From Bacteroidota bacterium (GTDB lineage Bacteria; Bacteroidota; Ignavibacteria; UBA10030; SZUA-254): a DNA stretch of 59,719 bases. Position numbers and translations under genes: made by a program. The DNA lies in contig DATDFQ010000053.1 in the NCBI GenBank assembly GCA_036522515.1, positions 1 through 59,719 of the forward strand, given 5' to 3'. Each line of letters opens with the position of its first letter. Position 1 is the first letter of the stretch. Shown one piece after another: positions 19,997 through 27,995 of the stretch. Below the pieces are notes generated by a model that saw nothing but the letters and a program-made list of their open reading frames with translations, did not search any database and was not told where the DNA came from.

Positions 19997-21484
19997 TCAG
20001 AGCGGCAGGATCACGGTGAACTTCGACCCGACCCCCACCCGGCTTTCGACGCGCACCCTCCCTCCGTGCGCCTCCGAAACGTGCTTGACGAGCGCGAGGC
20101 CCAGTCCCGATCCTTTTTCGTTCGTGAGCGAGGTGTTCTTCGCCTGAAAGAATTTGCCGAACAACTTGTCAATGTCCGCCTCGGGTATGCCCACGCCCGA
20201 GTCCTGGACGTCGACCCGCACGCAACCCTTGCCGTTCTTGTTCGCCTCGCCGCAGTTCGCCTCCCGCCCGAGGACGACTTCGATCGTCCCGTTGTCGGGC
20301 GTGAACTTCAGCGCGTTCGAGAGGAGGTTGCTGAAGACCTGCGTCATCCGCTCCCGGTCGAGGAGCATCGGCGGCGCCTCTTCCGACCGGAACCCGACCT
20401 TGATCTGGCGGCTCTGGGCGATCAACTGCGCCTCCTGCACGAGAGGGTTGAGCACGTCGTGGAGGCTCGACTCCTCGAACTTGAATTTCATCAGGCCCGC
20501 CTCCATCTTGGCGACGTCGAGAAAAAGGTTCACGAACTGGTTGATCCGGTTGGTCGATTGGTGGATCATTCCGACGGCGTCTTTCTGGCGGTCGGTCAGC
20601 TCCGGCCCGTTCTTCGCGTGCATGATGGAATAGCAGCCCGCCTTGATCACCTGGAGCGGCGTCCGCATTTCATGGGAGATCTCGGACATCATCTGCATCC
20701 GCATTTCGTCGAGCTGCTTCAGCTTGTCGCTCATGAGGTTGAACGCGCGGGTGAGGTCCGCGAGTTCGTCGTTCGAGGTGACGAGGACGGTTTCGTACTG
20801 GCCCTCCCCCACTTTTTCGGTCCCCGCCATCAATGCCTCGAGCGGCTTGGTGACGGTGCGGCCGAACATAATGGCGATCGCCAGGGCGATCGCGAGGGCG
20901 AGCGCCAGGATGATATACGCGCCGCTCATCGCGTCGGAGGTCCGCTCGGGCATTTTACCCAGCGACTTGCTCAGGGCGGGCAGGTAGGCCTCGGTGATCG
21001 ACCGGAGCGTCTGCCGGATCGAATCCCCCAGGGGCGCGGCCTGCTGGAGCGCGGCCGTCGCGTCGTACGAATAATCCTTCGCGATCAGGGAGCGCTGGCG
21101 GGCGAGGTAGTCCCGGTAGCGGCCGTGCTGCGCGATCGCCTTGTCGGCGAGCAGGCGCACGTCGTCGCGGTCGATCAGCCCGCGGAGAGAATCGAGCTCC
21201 TGGCTGAACTCATGCCCGATGAGCGCCAGCGTCTGGTCCGTGAATGCGTCCCTCGTCTCAAAATACTTCTTTGCGGCGTCGTGTTCCGACATGTAGAGCC
21301 GTTCCGCGTACTGGGCCAGGGGGATGATGCGGAACTCCGCCGCCTCGGAGGAATACGCGGTCTTCAGCATCTGGAGGATGATGATGCTGGCGCCCACCAT
21401 GAACAGGATGATCACGATGAGCCAGCCGATAATCTTTCTAAAGAGGGAGCCGCGGGGTTGCGCTATGGAAGGTTTGGGATTCAA
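19997..21484 (-). CDS. Membrane sensor histidine kinase with HAMP domain
   Basis: About 495 residues. Membrane helix (about 17-39), helical periplasmic sensor domain (40-185) of four-helix type, second helix (about 190-208), HAMP (about 208-260), HisKA with ISHEMRTPLQ and phospho-His near residue 271, then an HATPase with LSNALKFTPD, DSGVGIP and GSGLGLALV. No response regulator is adjacent. There is no ATG at the N-terminus. I choose TTG at 21484 because the promoter's -10 box (21501-21506) overlaps the other candidate TTG at 21502. The open frame continues upstream into repeats, which is not coding. It forms an operon with the small helical protein 11 bp downstream. Confidence 0.88.
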   Translation of the reverse strand: MNPKPSIAQPRGSLFRKIIGWLIVIILFMVGASIIILQMLKTAYSSEAAEFRIIPLAQYAERLYMSEHDAAKKYFETRDAFTDQTLALIGHEFSQELDSLRGLIDRDDVRLLADKAIAQHGRYRDYLARQRSLIAKDYSYDATAALQQAAPLGDSIRQTLRSITEAYLPALSKSLGKMPERTSDAMSGAYIILALALAIALAIAIMFGRTVTKPLEALMAGTEKVGEGQYETVLVTSNDELADLTRAFNLMSDKLKQLDEMRMQMMSEISHEMRTPLQVIKAGCYSIMHAKNGPELTDRQKDAVGMIHQSTNRINQFVNLFLDVAKMEAGLMKFKFEESSLHDVLNPLVQEAQLIAQSRQIKVGFRSEEAPPMLLDRERMTQVFSNLLSNALKFTPDNGTIEVVLGREANCGEANKNGKGCVRVDVQDSGVGIPEADIDKLFGKFFQAKNTSLTNEKGSGLGLALVKHVSEAHGGRVRVESRVGVGSKFTVILPL

Positions 21485-21500
21485 CGTTTCGGGACGACTC

Positions 21501-21529
21501 AAGATAGAGCAACAGGGCGAGAAAGTCAA
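21501..21529 (-). promoter_or_regulatory. Promoter of the HAMP histidine kinase
   Basis: Minus strand TTGACT, 17 bp, TATCTT. Transcription would begin near 21494, only about 10 nt before the TTG at 21484. Confidence 0.55.
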
Positions 21530-21544
21530 TACAGGGGCAGGAAG

Positions 21545-21690
21545 GGTTTCGTAGCCGTCGCCCCTGCCGATGCCACGGGTTTGGTACCCGCAGGCTTTAG
21601 CACGGTGCCGACGTAGGGGCGGGGCATGCCCCGCCCGGACCGACAAATTTTTCGTAATCACACCGGGCGACGCATGCGTCGCCCCTACAA
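21545..21690. repeat. Mixed repeat block with GTAGGGGCGACGC-type palindromes
   Basis: A decayed REP-like piece (GGTACCCGCAGGCTTTAGC, near 21583-21601) is followed by two palindromes of another family: GGGCGGGGCATGCCCCGCCC after GTAG (21613-21636) and GGGCGACGCATGCGTCGCCC before CTAC (21665-21688). The last two face each other, GTAGG..CCTAC, like the ends of a doublet. Confidence 0.82.
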
Positions 21691-21714
21691 AAACGACGCG
21701 CACCGATCGGGCGC

Positions 21715-21758
21715 TTGACTTTCATGTAACAATCATTTACCATTGTAATAATCATTAC
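21715..21758 (+). promoter_or_regulatory. Promoter and twin operator-like sites of the chrB operon
   Basis: TTGACT (21715-21720), 17 bp, TACCATTG (21738-21745). Two similar dyads sit on it: GTAACAATCATTTAC (21726-21740) inside the spacer and -10 box, and GTAATAATCATTAC (21745-21758) just after. Their starts are 19 bp apart, close to two helical turns, which suits a repressor that blocks RNA polymerase. Confidence 0.6.
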
Positions 21759-21772
21759 TGAAGATATTCCCC

Positions 21773-22747
21773 ATGCGATGGCTCTTCCTCGTGCACCAGG
21801 TCAGGACGCCGAACTCCCGCGAGCGGGTGAGGGTCTGGCGGCTCACCAGGAAAGCCGGCGCCCTCCTCTACCGGAACTCCGTGTACGTCCTGCCTTACGG
21901 CAAGGAACGCCTCGAAGATTTCCAATGGCTCTGCCAGCAGATCAGGGACTCGCTTGGCGAAGCCTCGGTCTTCGTCTCCGAATCGACCGATGAGCGGGAG
22001 AACCAGGCGTTGCTCGGCCTCTTCAGGAAAGCGAGAGAATCGGATTTCAACCGCCTGATCGATTCGGCCGGGAAGCTCTCGTCGAGGATCCGGGGCGCCG
22101 GCGAGGAGCAGCGCTTGCCGGGCGAAACGCTGAAGTCGCTTGCAAAGGAAGTCGCGGAGCTTGAAGAGTCCTTCCTCGAAACTGAAAAGATCGATTTCTT
22201 CGGACACCCCCTGAAGAGAAAAGCTAAGACCGCCGTCGACGGCGCAAGGAGAGAATTGGATTCTGCCGTTCCTTCCGCCGCCGCGGGGGCGCGTCTCAGG
22301 CCCGGCGACCGCAAGTCGTTCCGGGGAAAGACATGGGCCACGAGAAAGCAGATCCATATCGACCGGCTCTGCTCGGCGTGGCTCATCCGGAGGTTTATCG
22401 ACCCGAAGGCGAAGTTCATCTTCGCGCAAGAGTCGGCAATGCCGGCCCATGCGATCCCCTTCGACGTTTTCGGCGCCGAGTTCAGCCACCACGGCGAGGA
22501 GTGCACGTTCGAGACGCTGCTCCGGTCGTTTCGCATCAAGGAGAAGGCGCTCGATTCGCTCGCGCAGATCGTTCACGACATCGACATGAAAGACGGCAAA
22601 TTCAACCGGCCTGAAGCCGCCGGTCTCGACCTTGTCGTCCGCTCGCTTTCCGACGCCATCGGGGACGATCATGAGGTGCTGCGGCTGGGCTCCGTGATAC
22701 TCGATTCGCTCTATAGCAGATTCTCTGCCAGACGGCCGGCCAGATGA
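21773..22747 (+). CDS. ChrB-like protein (chromate resistance protein ChrB family)
   Basis: A 324-residue protein with both parts of ChrB. The N-terminal domain (about 1-165) begins MRWLFLVHQVRTPNSRERVRVWRLTRKAGALLYRNSVYVLP. The C-terminal domain (about 183-315) carries WATRKQIHIDRLCSAWLIRRFIDP and GAEFSHHGEECTFETLL, whose His and Glu/Cys residues look like a metal site. ChrB senses chromate and regulates chrA in proteobacteria. No chrA efflux gene is present, so the role here may differ. Twin dyads on its promoter fit autoregulation. Its TGA overlaps the ATG of the cyclodeaminase gene. The start at ATG 21773 is the first in frame after the promoter. Confidence 0.88.
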   Translation: MRWLFLVHQVRTPNSRERVRVWRLTRKAGALLYRNSVYVLPYGKERLEDFQWLCQQIRDSLGEASVFVSESTDERENQALLGLFRKARESDFNRLIDSAGKLSSRIRGAGEEQRLPGETLKSLAKEVAELEESFLETEKIDFFGHPLKRKAKTAVDGARRELDSAVPSAAAGARLRPGDRKSFRGKTWATRKQIHIDRLCSAWLIRRFIDPKAKFIFAQESAMPAHAIPFDVFGAEFSHHGEECTFETLLRSFRIKEKALDSLAQIVHDIDMKDGKFNRPEAAGLDLVVRSLSDAIGDDHEVLRLGSVILDSLYSRFSARRPAR

Positions 22748-23760
22748 CGACCGCAGCCACGCAAGAGCAGATTCGCCCCCATACGCTCATCCTCACGCGG
22801 CCCCAGGTCGCCTCTCTCCTGACGATCGAAGAGTGCATTCCTGCGGTTGAACGAATTTTCCGGATGCATGGAGAGGGAAAGACCTCCCCCCCGGGGATCC
22901 TGGGAGTCCGGGCCGCCGAGGGGGGATTTCACATCAAAGCGGGGGTCGCAGGACTCGGAAGAAATTATTTCGTCGCCAAGATCAACGCCAACTTCCCTGA
23001 GAACGGCAGGCGGTTCGGCTTGCCCTCGATCCAGGGGCTCATCATCCTCGCAGACGCCGACCGGGGCGACCCGCTTGCCGTCATGGATTCGATCGAGATT
23101 ACGATCCAGCGGACCGGCGCAGCCACCGCAGTGGCGGCGAAGCATCTCTCGCGGGGCGATTCGAGGGTGGCGACGATCTGCGGGTGCGGAAACCAGGGAA
23201 GGATACAGCTTCAATCGCTTCTCAGTGTGCGCCCTCTCGAACGGGCGTTCCTGTATGATGTCGACCCGGAGCGCGCCCGTTCGCTCGCCGCCGAATTTAC
23301 CGGACCTCTGAAAGTCCAGCCGGTCACGCTCGGGGATCTTCCTTCAGCGGTGAGGCAGAGCGACATCTGCGTGACCTGCACTCCGTCGAGGCGGTTCTTC
23401 CTCGAGCGTGAGTGGATTTCCCCCGGAACATTTATCGCCGCGGTGGGGGCCGACAGCGAGGAGAAGCAGGAGCTGGATCCCCTCCTCTTCCGGGGGACAA
23501 GAATCGTCGCGGATATCCTCGATCAATCGGCGACGATCGGAGACCTTCACCACGCGCTCGAGAGCGGAGTTCTCCGGCGGAGCGATGTCCACGCCGAGCT
23601 CGGTGAAATTGTGGCTGGCAGGAAAGAGGGGAGAATTTCGAACGATGAAATCACTATATTCGACAGCACCGGAATGGCGCTTCAGGATGCGGCCGCCGCG
23701 GCTCTTGTCTACGAGAAGGCCTCCCGGAGCGGAGCCGGCCAGTTCGTCACCTTCAACTGA
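22744..23760 (+). CDS. Ornithine cyclodeaminase/mu-crystallin family protein
   Basis: A 338-residue NAD(P)-dependent enzyme. Substrate-domain lysines are seen at K65 (GFHIKAG) and K79 (VAKINANFP). QRTGAATAVAAKHLSR (122-137) is followed by the Rossmann loop CGCGNQGRIQLQSL (146-159). The catalytic-type aspartate region is ADILDQSATIGDL. Members convert ornithine to proline, reduce cyclic imines or oxidise amino acids; which reaction occurs here cannot be read. The start is coupled to ChrB (ATGA). Confidence 0.9.
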   Translation: MTTAATQEQIRPHTLILTRPQVASLLTIEECIPAVERIFRMHGEGKTSPPGILGVRAAEGGFHIKAGVAGLGRNYFVAKINANFPENGRRFGLPSIQGLIILADADRGDPLAVMDSIEITIQRTGAATAVAAKHLSRGDSRVATICGCGNQGRIQLQSLLSVRPLERAFLYDVDPERARSLAAEFTGPLKVQPVTLGDLPSAVRQSDICVTCTPSRRFFLEREWISPGTFIAAVGADSEEKQELDPLLFRGTRIVADILDQSATIGDLHHALESGVLRRSDVHAELGEIVAGRKEGRISNDEITIFDSTGMALQDAAAAALVYEKASRSGAGQFVTFN

Positions 23761-23791
23761 TTCGGAATTTTTCGTTCGGAGAATCGAAGAG

Positions 23792-24754
23792 ATGAATCCA
23801 GATCTTCGTAAGGCGGCTCTGATAGCCGCGCGCGATTGCATGGGGCTCAAACCCGGCGAGCGGGTGCTCATCGTTACCGACGAGCCCCTCAGATCGATCG
23901 GGTATGCGATCTGGGAAGCCGTCAAGGAAATGGGGAATGAACTCACGCTCGTCGAAATGCTCCCCAGAAAAAGTAACGGCGAAGAACCTCCGCAGGAGGT
24001 CGCCGGCCTGATGCTGACGGCGGATGTGGTCTTCTGCCCGACCTCCCTCTCCCTCACTCACACCGACGCCCGGCGCGCTGCAAGCGCAAGCGGCGTGAGG
24101 GTCTGCACCCTTCCCGGGGTCACCGAGGAGATCATGGTCCGTTGCATGAATGCGGACTATATCAGGATCGCGGAGCGGACGACGAACCTTGCGCGGCTGA
24201 TGGAGACAGCCGGCGTGGTGAGGGTGAAAGCTCCGGCCGGAACGGATCTCACGCTCGGGACCAGGGGGAGGAAAGCCCTCGCGAGCACAGGCCTCTTCCG
24301 GAATAAGGGTGAATGGGGGAATCTTCCGACCGGCGAAGCCTACCTGGCACCGGTCGAGGGAACAGCGAACGGGGTGGTCGTCGTCGACGGGTCGATGGCG
24401 TCGATCGGCCTCGTCACGGAACCGATACGGATTGAAGTCGATAAGGGATTCGCCGCCGGGATCACAGGCGGAAAAGAGGCGAAAAGGCTCATCGAGCTTC
24501 TCGAGCCGCATGGCCGGGATGGCAGAACCGTCGCGGAATTCGGCATCGGCACGAACGACCGGGCGATACTCTCCGGCCGGATCCTCGAGGACGAAAAAGT
24601 GATGGGGACGATCCACGTCGCGTTCGGCGACAACAAGTCGATGGGGGGTTCCGTGCGCGTCGCGAGCCACCTCGACGGCCTCGTCAAGGTGCCGTCCGTC
24701 TGGTTCGACGACCGTCTTATCATGAGAGACGGGAAGTTCGCGGTACAGATATAG
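23792..24754 (+). CDS. M29-like aminopeptidase (AmpS/AmpT family)
   Basis: A 320-residue protein of the thermophilic aminopeptidase T type, shorter than the classical roughly 410 residues. The dinuclear metal ligands of the family can be traced: E182 (TGEAYLAP), E249 (AEFGIGTND), H275 (IHVAFGDN), and H293 and D295 (SHLDG). It would release N-terminal residues from peptides in the cytosol. The start is the ATG at 23792, 31 bp after the cyclodeaminase stop; the open frame back to 23408 shadows that gene. It is third in the operon with ChrB-like and cyclodeaminase genes, which suggests amino-acid or peptide turnover. Its stop is 8 bp from the convergent TonB receptor. Confidence 0.85.
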   Translation: MNPDLRKAALIAARDCMGLKPGERVLIVTDEPLRSIGYAIWEAVKEMGNELTLVEMLPRKSNGEEPPQEVAGLMLTADVVFCPTSLSLTHTDARRAASASGVRVCTLPGVTEEIMVRCMNADYIRIAERTTNLARLMETAGVVRVKAPAGTDLTLGTRGRKALASTGLFRNKGEWGNLPTGEAYLAPVEGTANGVVVVDGSMASIGLVTEPIRIEVDKGFAAGITGGKEAKRLIELLEPHGRDGRTVAEFGIGTNDRAILSGRILEDEKVMGTIHVAFGDNKSMGGSVRVASHLDGLVKVPSVWFDDRLIMRDGKFAVQI

Positions 24755-24762
24755 CCGGCGCC

Positions 24763-27570
24763 TCAGATGAAGACCCTCAAGCCAAGCTGGATCTGCCGGC
24801 CCGGGAGGGCGTTGTTGGGGGTCCCCCCGAGGAGGTTCCCTTTCGAGTCCTTCTGATTAAGGCGTGTAAAGAAGCTTGTGTAGTTGGTCCAGTTGAAAAG
24901 GTTGAAGGCCTCCGCGATGACTCCGATCCGGTTGCCGTTCAAGATCTCGAAGTACTTCGTGACGCGGAGGTCCACATTCTTGAGCCAGTACACGATCTTT
25001 CCCGCGTCGGGCCGGAGCGAATTCCTTCCCGCAGCCGGAAAATCGTCTCCGAGCACCCCGTCGTGATTGTCGTCGGTGCCGGTAATGACGCTGGTGGGGC
25101 CGAATGGCCGGGGTGAGGCGAGCGTGATGACACCGCTCAGCTGAAAATCGACCGGCAGGTTCACCATGCCGCTCACCACGAACCGGTGCCGCTCATCCTG
25201 CAGGCTCGCCGCGCGCACGATGCTCGATTGGAACACGTAGCCCTGAAACGGATCGTCGAACGTGTTGTCCGCCCAGGAGAGCGTGTACGAAACCTGCATT
25301 TGCCAGTCGCCCCGGTAGGGCCGCGAGAGGCTGAGCTGCAGAGCGTCGTACCAGGAACGACCCCCCGAGGTCAGGAGCGTGATCGCGCCGTAGCGGGGGG
25401 TGGCGATCCGCGGGCCGCCGATCCCATTCTGGTAGTTCACGTTGAAGAACGTGTATTCGTTATAACCCCGCACGGAGACGTAATCGAGCGACGCCGCGAG
25501 CGCAGGACCGATCTGCCGCGTCGCGCCCACCGTCCACTGCCGCGTGTAGGGGGTGGGAACCGTCGAGGGAAGGAGCGTGACGCCCGGAGCCGCGGTACCG
25601 AGGTTCCGCTCGACGTACGATGCCAGCACGTCGCGGCTCACCGTTGCCGGCGCCGCCGCTCCGAACCGGATCGTGTAGATGCTGTACAGGCCGTCTTGCT
25701 GCTCGTTGCTCGCCACGTTGTAGATGATCCGGTCGTAAAACACGCCGAAACCCCCGTGCACGATCGTCGAGCGGTCGCCGAAGAGGTCCAGGGCCGCGCC
25801 CAGGCGGGGCGCGATCTGGCCGTAATCGATGTCGCGGTGCCCCGTGCCGATATAGGTTGCCGGAACGTGGTTCGTCAGCGCGGTGTCGCCCGCCAGCGGG
25901 TTCACATAGTCGTTGTTGATCATGTTGGTCTCGACGTCCCAGCGCAGACCGAGGTTCAGCGTGAGGTTCTGGAACATCGTCCAATCGTCCTGGACGTACA
26001 CGCCATACTTGTAGTTCAGCGATCTGGTCTGGGCGTCTCCGAGCCCGATGCTCCCTTGAAACGGAAGCGCGCTGGTGTCGGTGCGGAAGGTGAAGACTCC
26101 GCCGCTGCTGAACTCCGCTTTGGAGGCAAGGGGTTCGCGCTCGAAGTTGACACCGCCTTTGAAGATGTGGTCTCCGCCCAGGCCGGACACCGAACGGGAG
26201 AGATCATCGCGGATCTGCAGCCGCACATACTCCTCGTTCTGCGGCTGGTTCGGGTTCCAGCCGGTGGTGATGCCGGAGGAGAGGTAGACGCGTTCGGGAT
26301 CGGTGCTGGTGGGCGCGGCCTCCTTGACGTAGCGCTGGTAGTGCACCCGCAGCTCGTTCACCGTGTTGTCCCCCAACGCCCACCGGTCTTCGGCCAGCAG
26401 CGAGTTGAGCCGGAAGCCGAGGTTGAATCCGTTGTTCAGGGCGGCAAGGCCGCCGAAGTTCCCCGGATTGTTATCGGTATCGACATGGATCCACCGGGCA
26501 TCGAGCGAGTTGTTGTCGCTCACGCGGTGCGTGACCCGCGCCAGAAAGAGGTTCTGAATGACGGGGCTTTTGAACGTTCCCTCAAGCGCCGGCTGCACGC
26601 CGCCGGTGTTGACGGTCGTGTAGTTGTTGATGTTGTCCCGTTCGAACGACACGAAGAAGTGCGTCTGGTCCGGGACGATCGGTCCCCCGAGCGAGAAGCC
26701 CGCCTGCTGGCGGTTGAAATCGGGCTTCGTCTTCTCAAACGCCCCCTGGGCGTTCAGACCGGATGAACGGAAGAACCCGAAAGCGGTCCCGCTCATGTTG
26801 TTGCCGCCGGTCTTGGTCACGGCGTTGATGACGCCGTTCGACGCCTGCGAGAATTCGGCCTTGTAGAGCCCGGTGATCACCTGAAATTCCTGGATCGCGT
26901 CTTCGGGGACGATGTTGGTCGTGACTCCGAACGAGGTCCCGAGCACGCCCCCCAGGCCGTCGCTCTTGAACTCTCCCCCGTCGACGTAGGCCGAGATGAA
27001 CCGGGAATTGACCGCGCCCGTCGTCACCGGTCCGCGGCCGCCCGACGAAATTTTCGCCCCCGGGGCGACGGTGGCGAGCTCCAGAAAATTCCTGCTGTTG
27101 AGCGGAAGAGCGAGAATCTGCTCCGGCCGGACCGAAACCGAAAGGTCGGTTTTCCGGGGGTCCACCACGGGGGCCGGGGCTTCGACGACGACCTCCTTCG
27201 CCTGGATGTCTTTTCCCGTCAAAGAAAAATCAACGATGACGGTTTGCCCCACCGGCAATTGCACGCCCCTGTTCGTCACCGGGTTGAAGCTGATATGGCT
27301 CGCCCGGACCTCGTACATACCGGGCGTCAGCGCCGAAATCGAATAGGTCCCCTTCTCGGAGCTGTACACGATGCGGTAGAATCCCGTCTCCTGATTGCGC
27401 GCGACAACCTCGACGTCGGGCGCGGGGTTCGCCTTATCGTCGCGAACGGTCCCTTCGATGTTCGCTGTGGTGACCTGGCCGGCCGCCCGGTCCGGAATGA
27501 ACGATTCGGCTGCCGCACCCAGGATGGACCAGATAAGCAGGGGGAAAAGGGTATTTCTCGCGGTGTGCAT
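24763..27570 (-). CDS. TonB-dependent receptor with carboxypeptidase-regulatory-like N-domain
   Basis: A 935-residue outer-membrane receptor. Signal peptide (about 1-32), a CarboxypepD_reg-like beta domain (about 38-120, TTANIEGTVRDDKANPAPDVEVVARN), a plug domain (about 150-260, containing NSRNFLELATVAPG), then a long barrel ending in LGLRVFI. It resembles the Oar-like receptors of Bacteroidota and Acidobacteria; the ligand is unknown and no substrate-binding lipoprotein (SusD) follows. GGAGG (minus strand, 27576-27580) is 5 bp before the ATG at 27570, so I choose that over GTG at 27576. Its upstream region is a possible structured leader, and it is divergent from the cytochrome-porin operon. 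Confidence 0.92.
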   Translation of the reverse strand: MHTARNTLFPLLIWSILGAAAESFIPDRAAGQVTTANIEGTVRDDKANPAPDVEVVARNQETGFYRIVYSSEKGTYSISALTPGMYEVRASHISFNPVTNRGVQLPVGQTVIVDFSLTGKDIQAKEVVVEAPAPVVDPRKTDLSVSVRPEQILALPLNSRNFLELATVAPGAKISSGGRGPVTTGAVNSRFISAYVDGGEFKSDGLGGVLGTSFGVTTNIVPEDAIQEFQVITGLYKAEFSQASNGVINAVTKTGGNNMSGTAFGFFRSSGLNAQGAFEKTKPDFNRQQAGFSLGGPIVPDQTHFFVSFERDNINNYTTVNTGGVQPALEGTFKSPVIQNLFLARVTHRVSDNNSLDARWIHVDTDNNPGNFGGLAALNNGFNLGFRLNSLLAEDRWALGDNTVNELRVHYQRYVKEAAPTSTDPERVYLSSGITTGWNPNQPQNEEYVRLQIRDDLSRSVSGLGGDHIFKGGVNFEREPLASKAEFSSGGVFTFRTDTSALPFQGSIGLGDAQTRSLNYKYGVYVQDDWTMFQNLTLNLGLRWDVETNMINNDYVNPLAGDTALTNHVPATYIGTGHRDIDYGQIAPRLGAALDLFGDRSTIVHGGFGVFYDRIIYNVASNEQQDGLYSIYTIRFGAAAPATVSRDVLASYVERNLGTAAPGVTLLPSTVPTPYTRQWTVGATRQIGPALAASLDYVSVRGYNEYTFFNVNYQNGIGGPRIATPRYGAITLLTSGGRSWYDALQLSLSRPYRGDWQMQVSYTLSWADNTFDDPFQGYVFQSSIVRAASLQDERHRFVVSGMVNLPVDFQLSGVITLASPRPFGPTSVITGTDDNHDGVLGDDFPAAGRNSLRPDAGKIVYWLKNVDLRVTKYFEILNGNRIGVIAEAFNLFNWTNYTSFFTRLNQKDSKGNLLGGTPNNALPGRQIQLGLRVFI

Positions 27571-27576
27571 ACTCAC

Positions 27577-27762
27577 CTCCGGTTGTATGTGGGATTTGCC
27601 TTCGTTGCATCTGCCTCCGGTTCGGGGAGCTGACCGGGATACTTCGTGCGGAGGGCCCCGGTCCGTGCCGGTCGGGAAATGAGTGTGGAACAGGAAGGAG
27701 TGGCTCCCGACGGGAATCGCGCAGATCTACGCCCCTTCCTGCACGGCCGGGACTCATGCAGG
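27577..27762 (-). promoter_or_regulatory. Possible structured 5' leader of the TonB receptor mRNA
   Basis: On the minus strand an 8-bp stem GGAAGGGG/CTCCTTCC (27732-27739 with 27693-27700) encloses two small hairpins, CGT..GCG and TCCC..GGGA. A second hairpin, CCTGCA/TGCAGG (27738-27762), shares two bases with the first stem, so the two could be alternatives. One pair is G-U as minus-strand RNA but A-C as plus-strand RNA, which supports a minus-strand transcript. I do not recognise any known riboswitch class. With the promoters at 27763-27793 and 27898-27928 this accounts for most of the 425-bp gap. Confidence 0.4.
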
Positions 27763-27793
27763 TATATATAGAGATGCAGCCGCCAAATCGCAA
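27763..27793 (-). promoter_or_regulatory. Candidate promoter of the TonB receptor
   Basis: Minus strand TTGCGA, 17 bp, TATATATA. The start would be near 27757, at the edge of the first leader hairpin, giving a leader of about 185 nt. Confidence 0.45.
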
Positions 27794-27897
27794 TCAGGTA
27801 TGTCATGTAAATTGAAAAATGCACAAAACACCCGAGCCGGTACGTGAAATATGCTAATGGAACATGGGGACGGGATCTTCCCCCCCGCTGACCCAAG

Positions 27898-27928
27898 TTG
27901 CAATACTGCCCGCTAATTCTTAAATTCA
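27898..27928 (+). promoter_or_regulatory. Candidate promoter of the cytochrome-porin operon
   Basis: TTGCAA, 17 bp, TAAATTCA (two mismatches to TAnnTTTG). The start would be near 27935, about 60 nt before the ATG at 27996. Confidence 0.45.
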
Positions 27929-27995
27929 TCGACTTCGCGTGACGAGCGACAACAATTCATATTCGAACAATTCTTATATATTGAAAGGATCGGTC

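Noticed and set aside
21773..22747. Calling this locus a chromate-resistance operon
   Set aside because: No ChrA transporter is present; only the ChrB fold is seen, so the function was left open.
25186..26766. 526-codon plus-strand open frame opposite the TonB receptor
   Set aside because: Arg/Val-rich shadow with no recognisable fold.
27577..27762. Cobalamin riboswitch before the TonB receptor
   Set aside because: I looked for the conserved B12-box type sequences and did not find them; only generic stems are visible.
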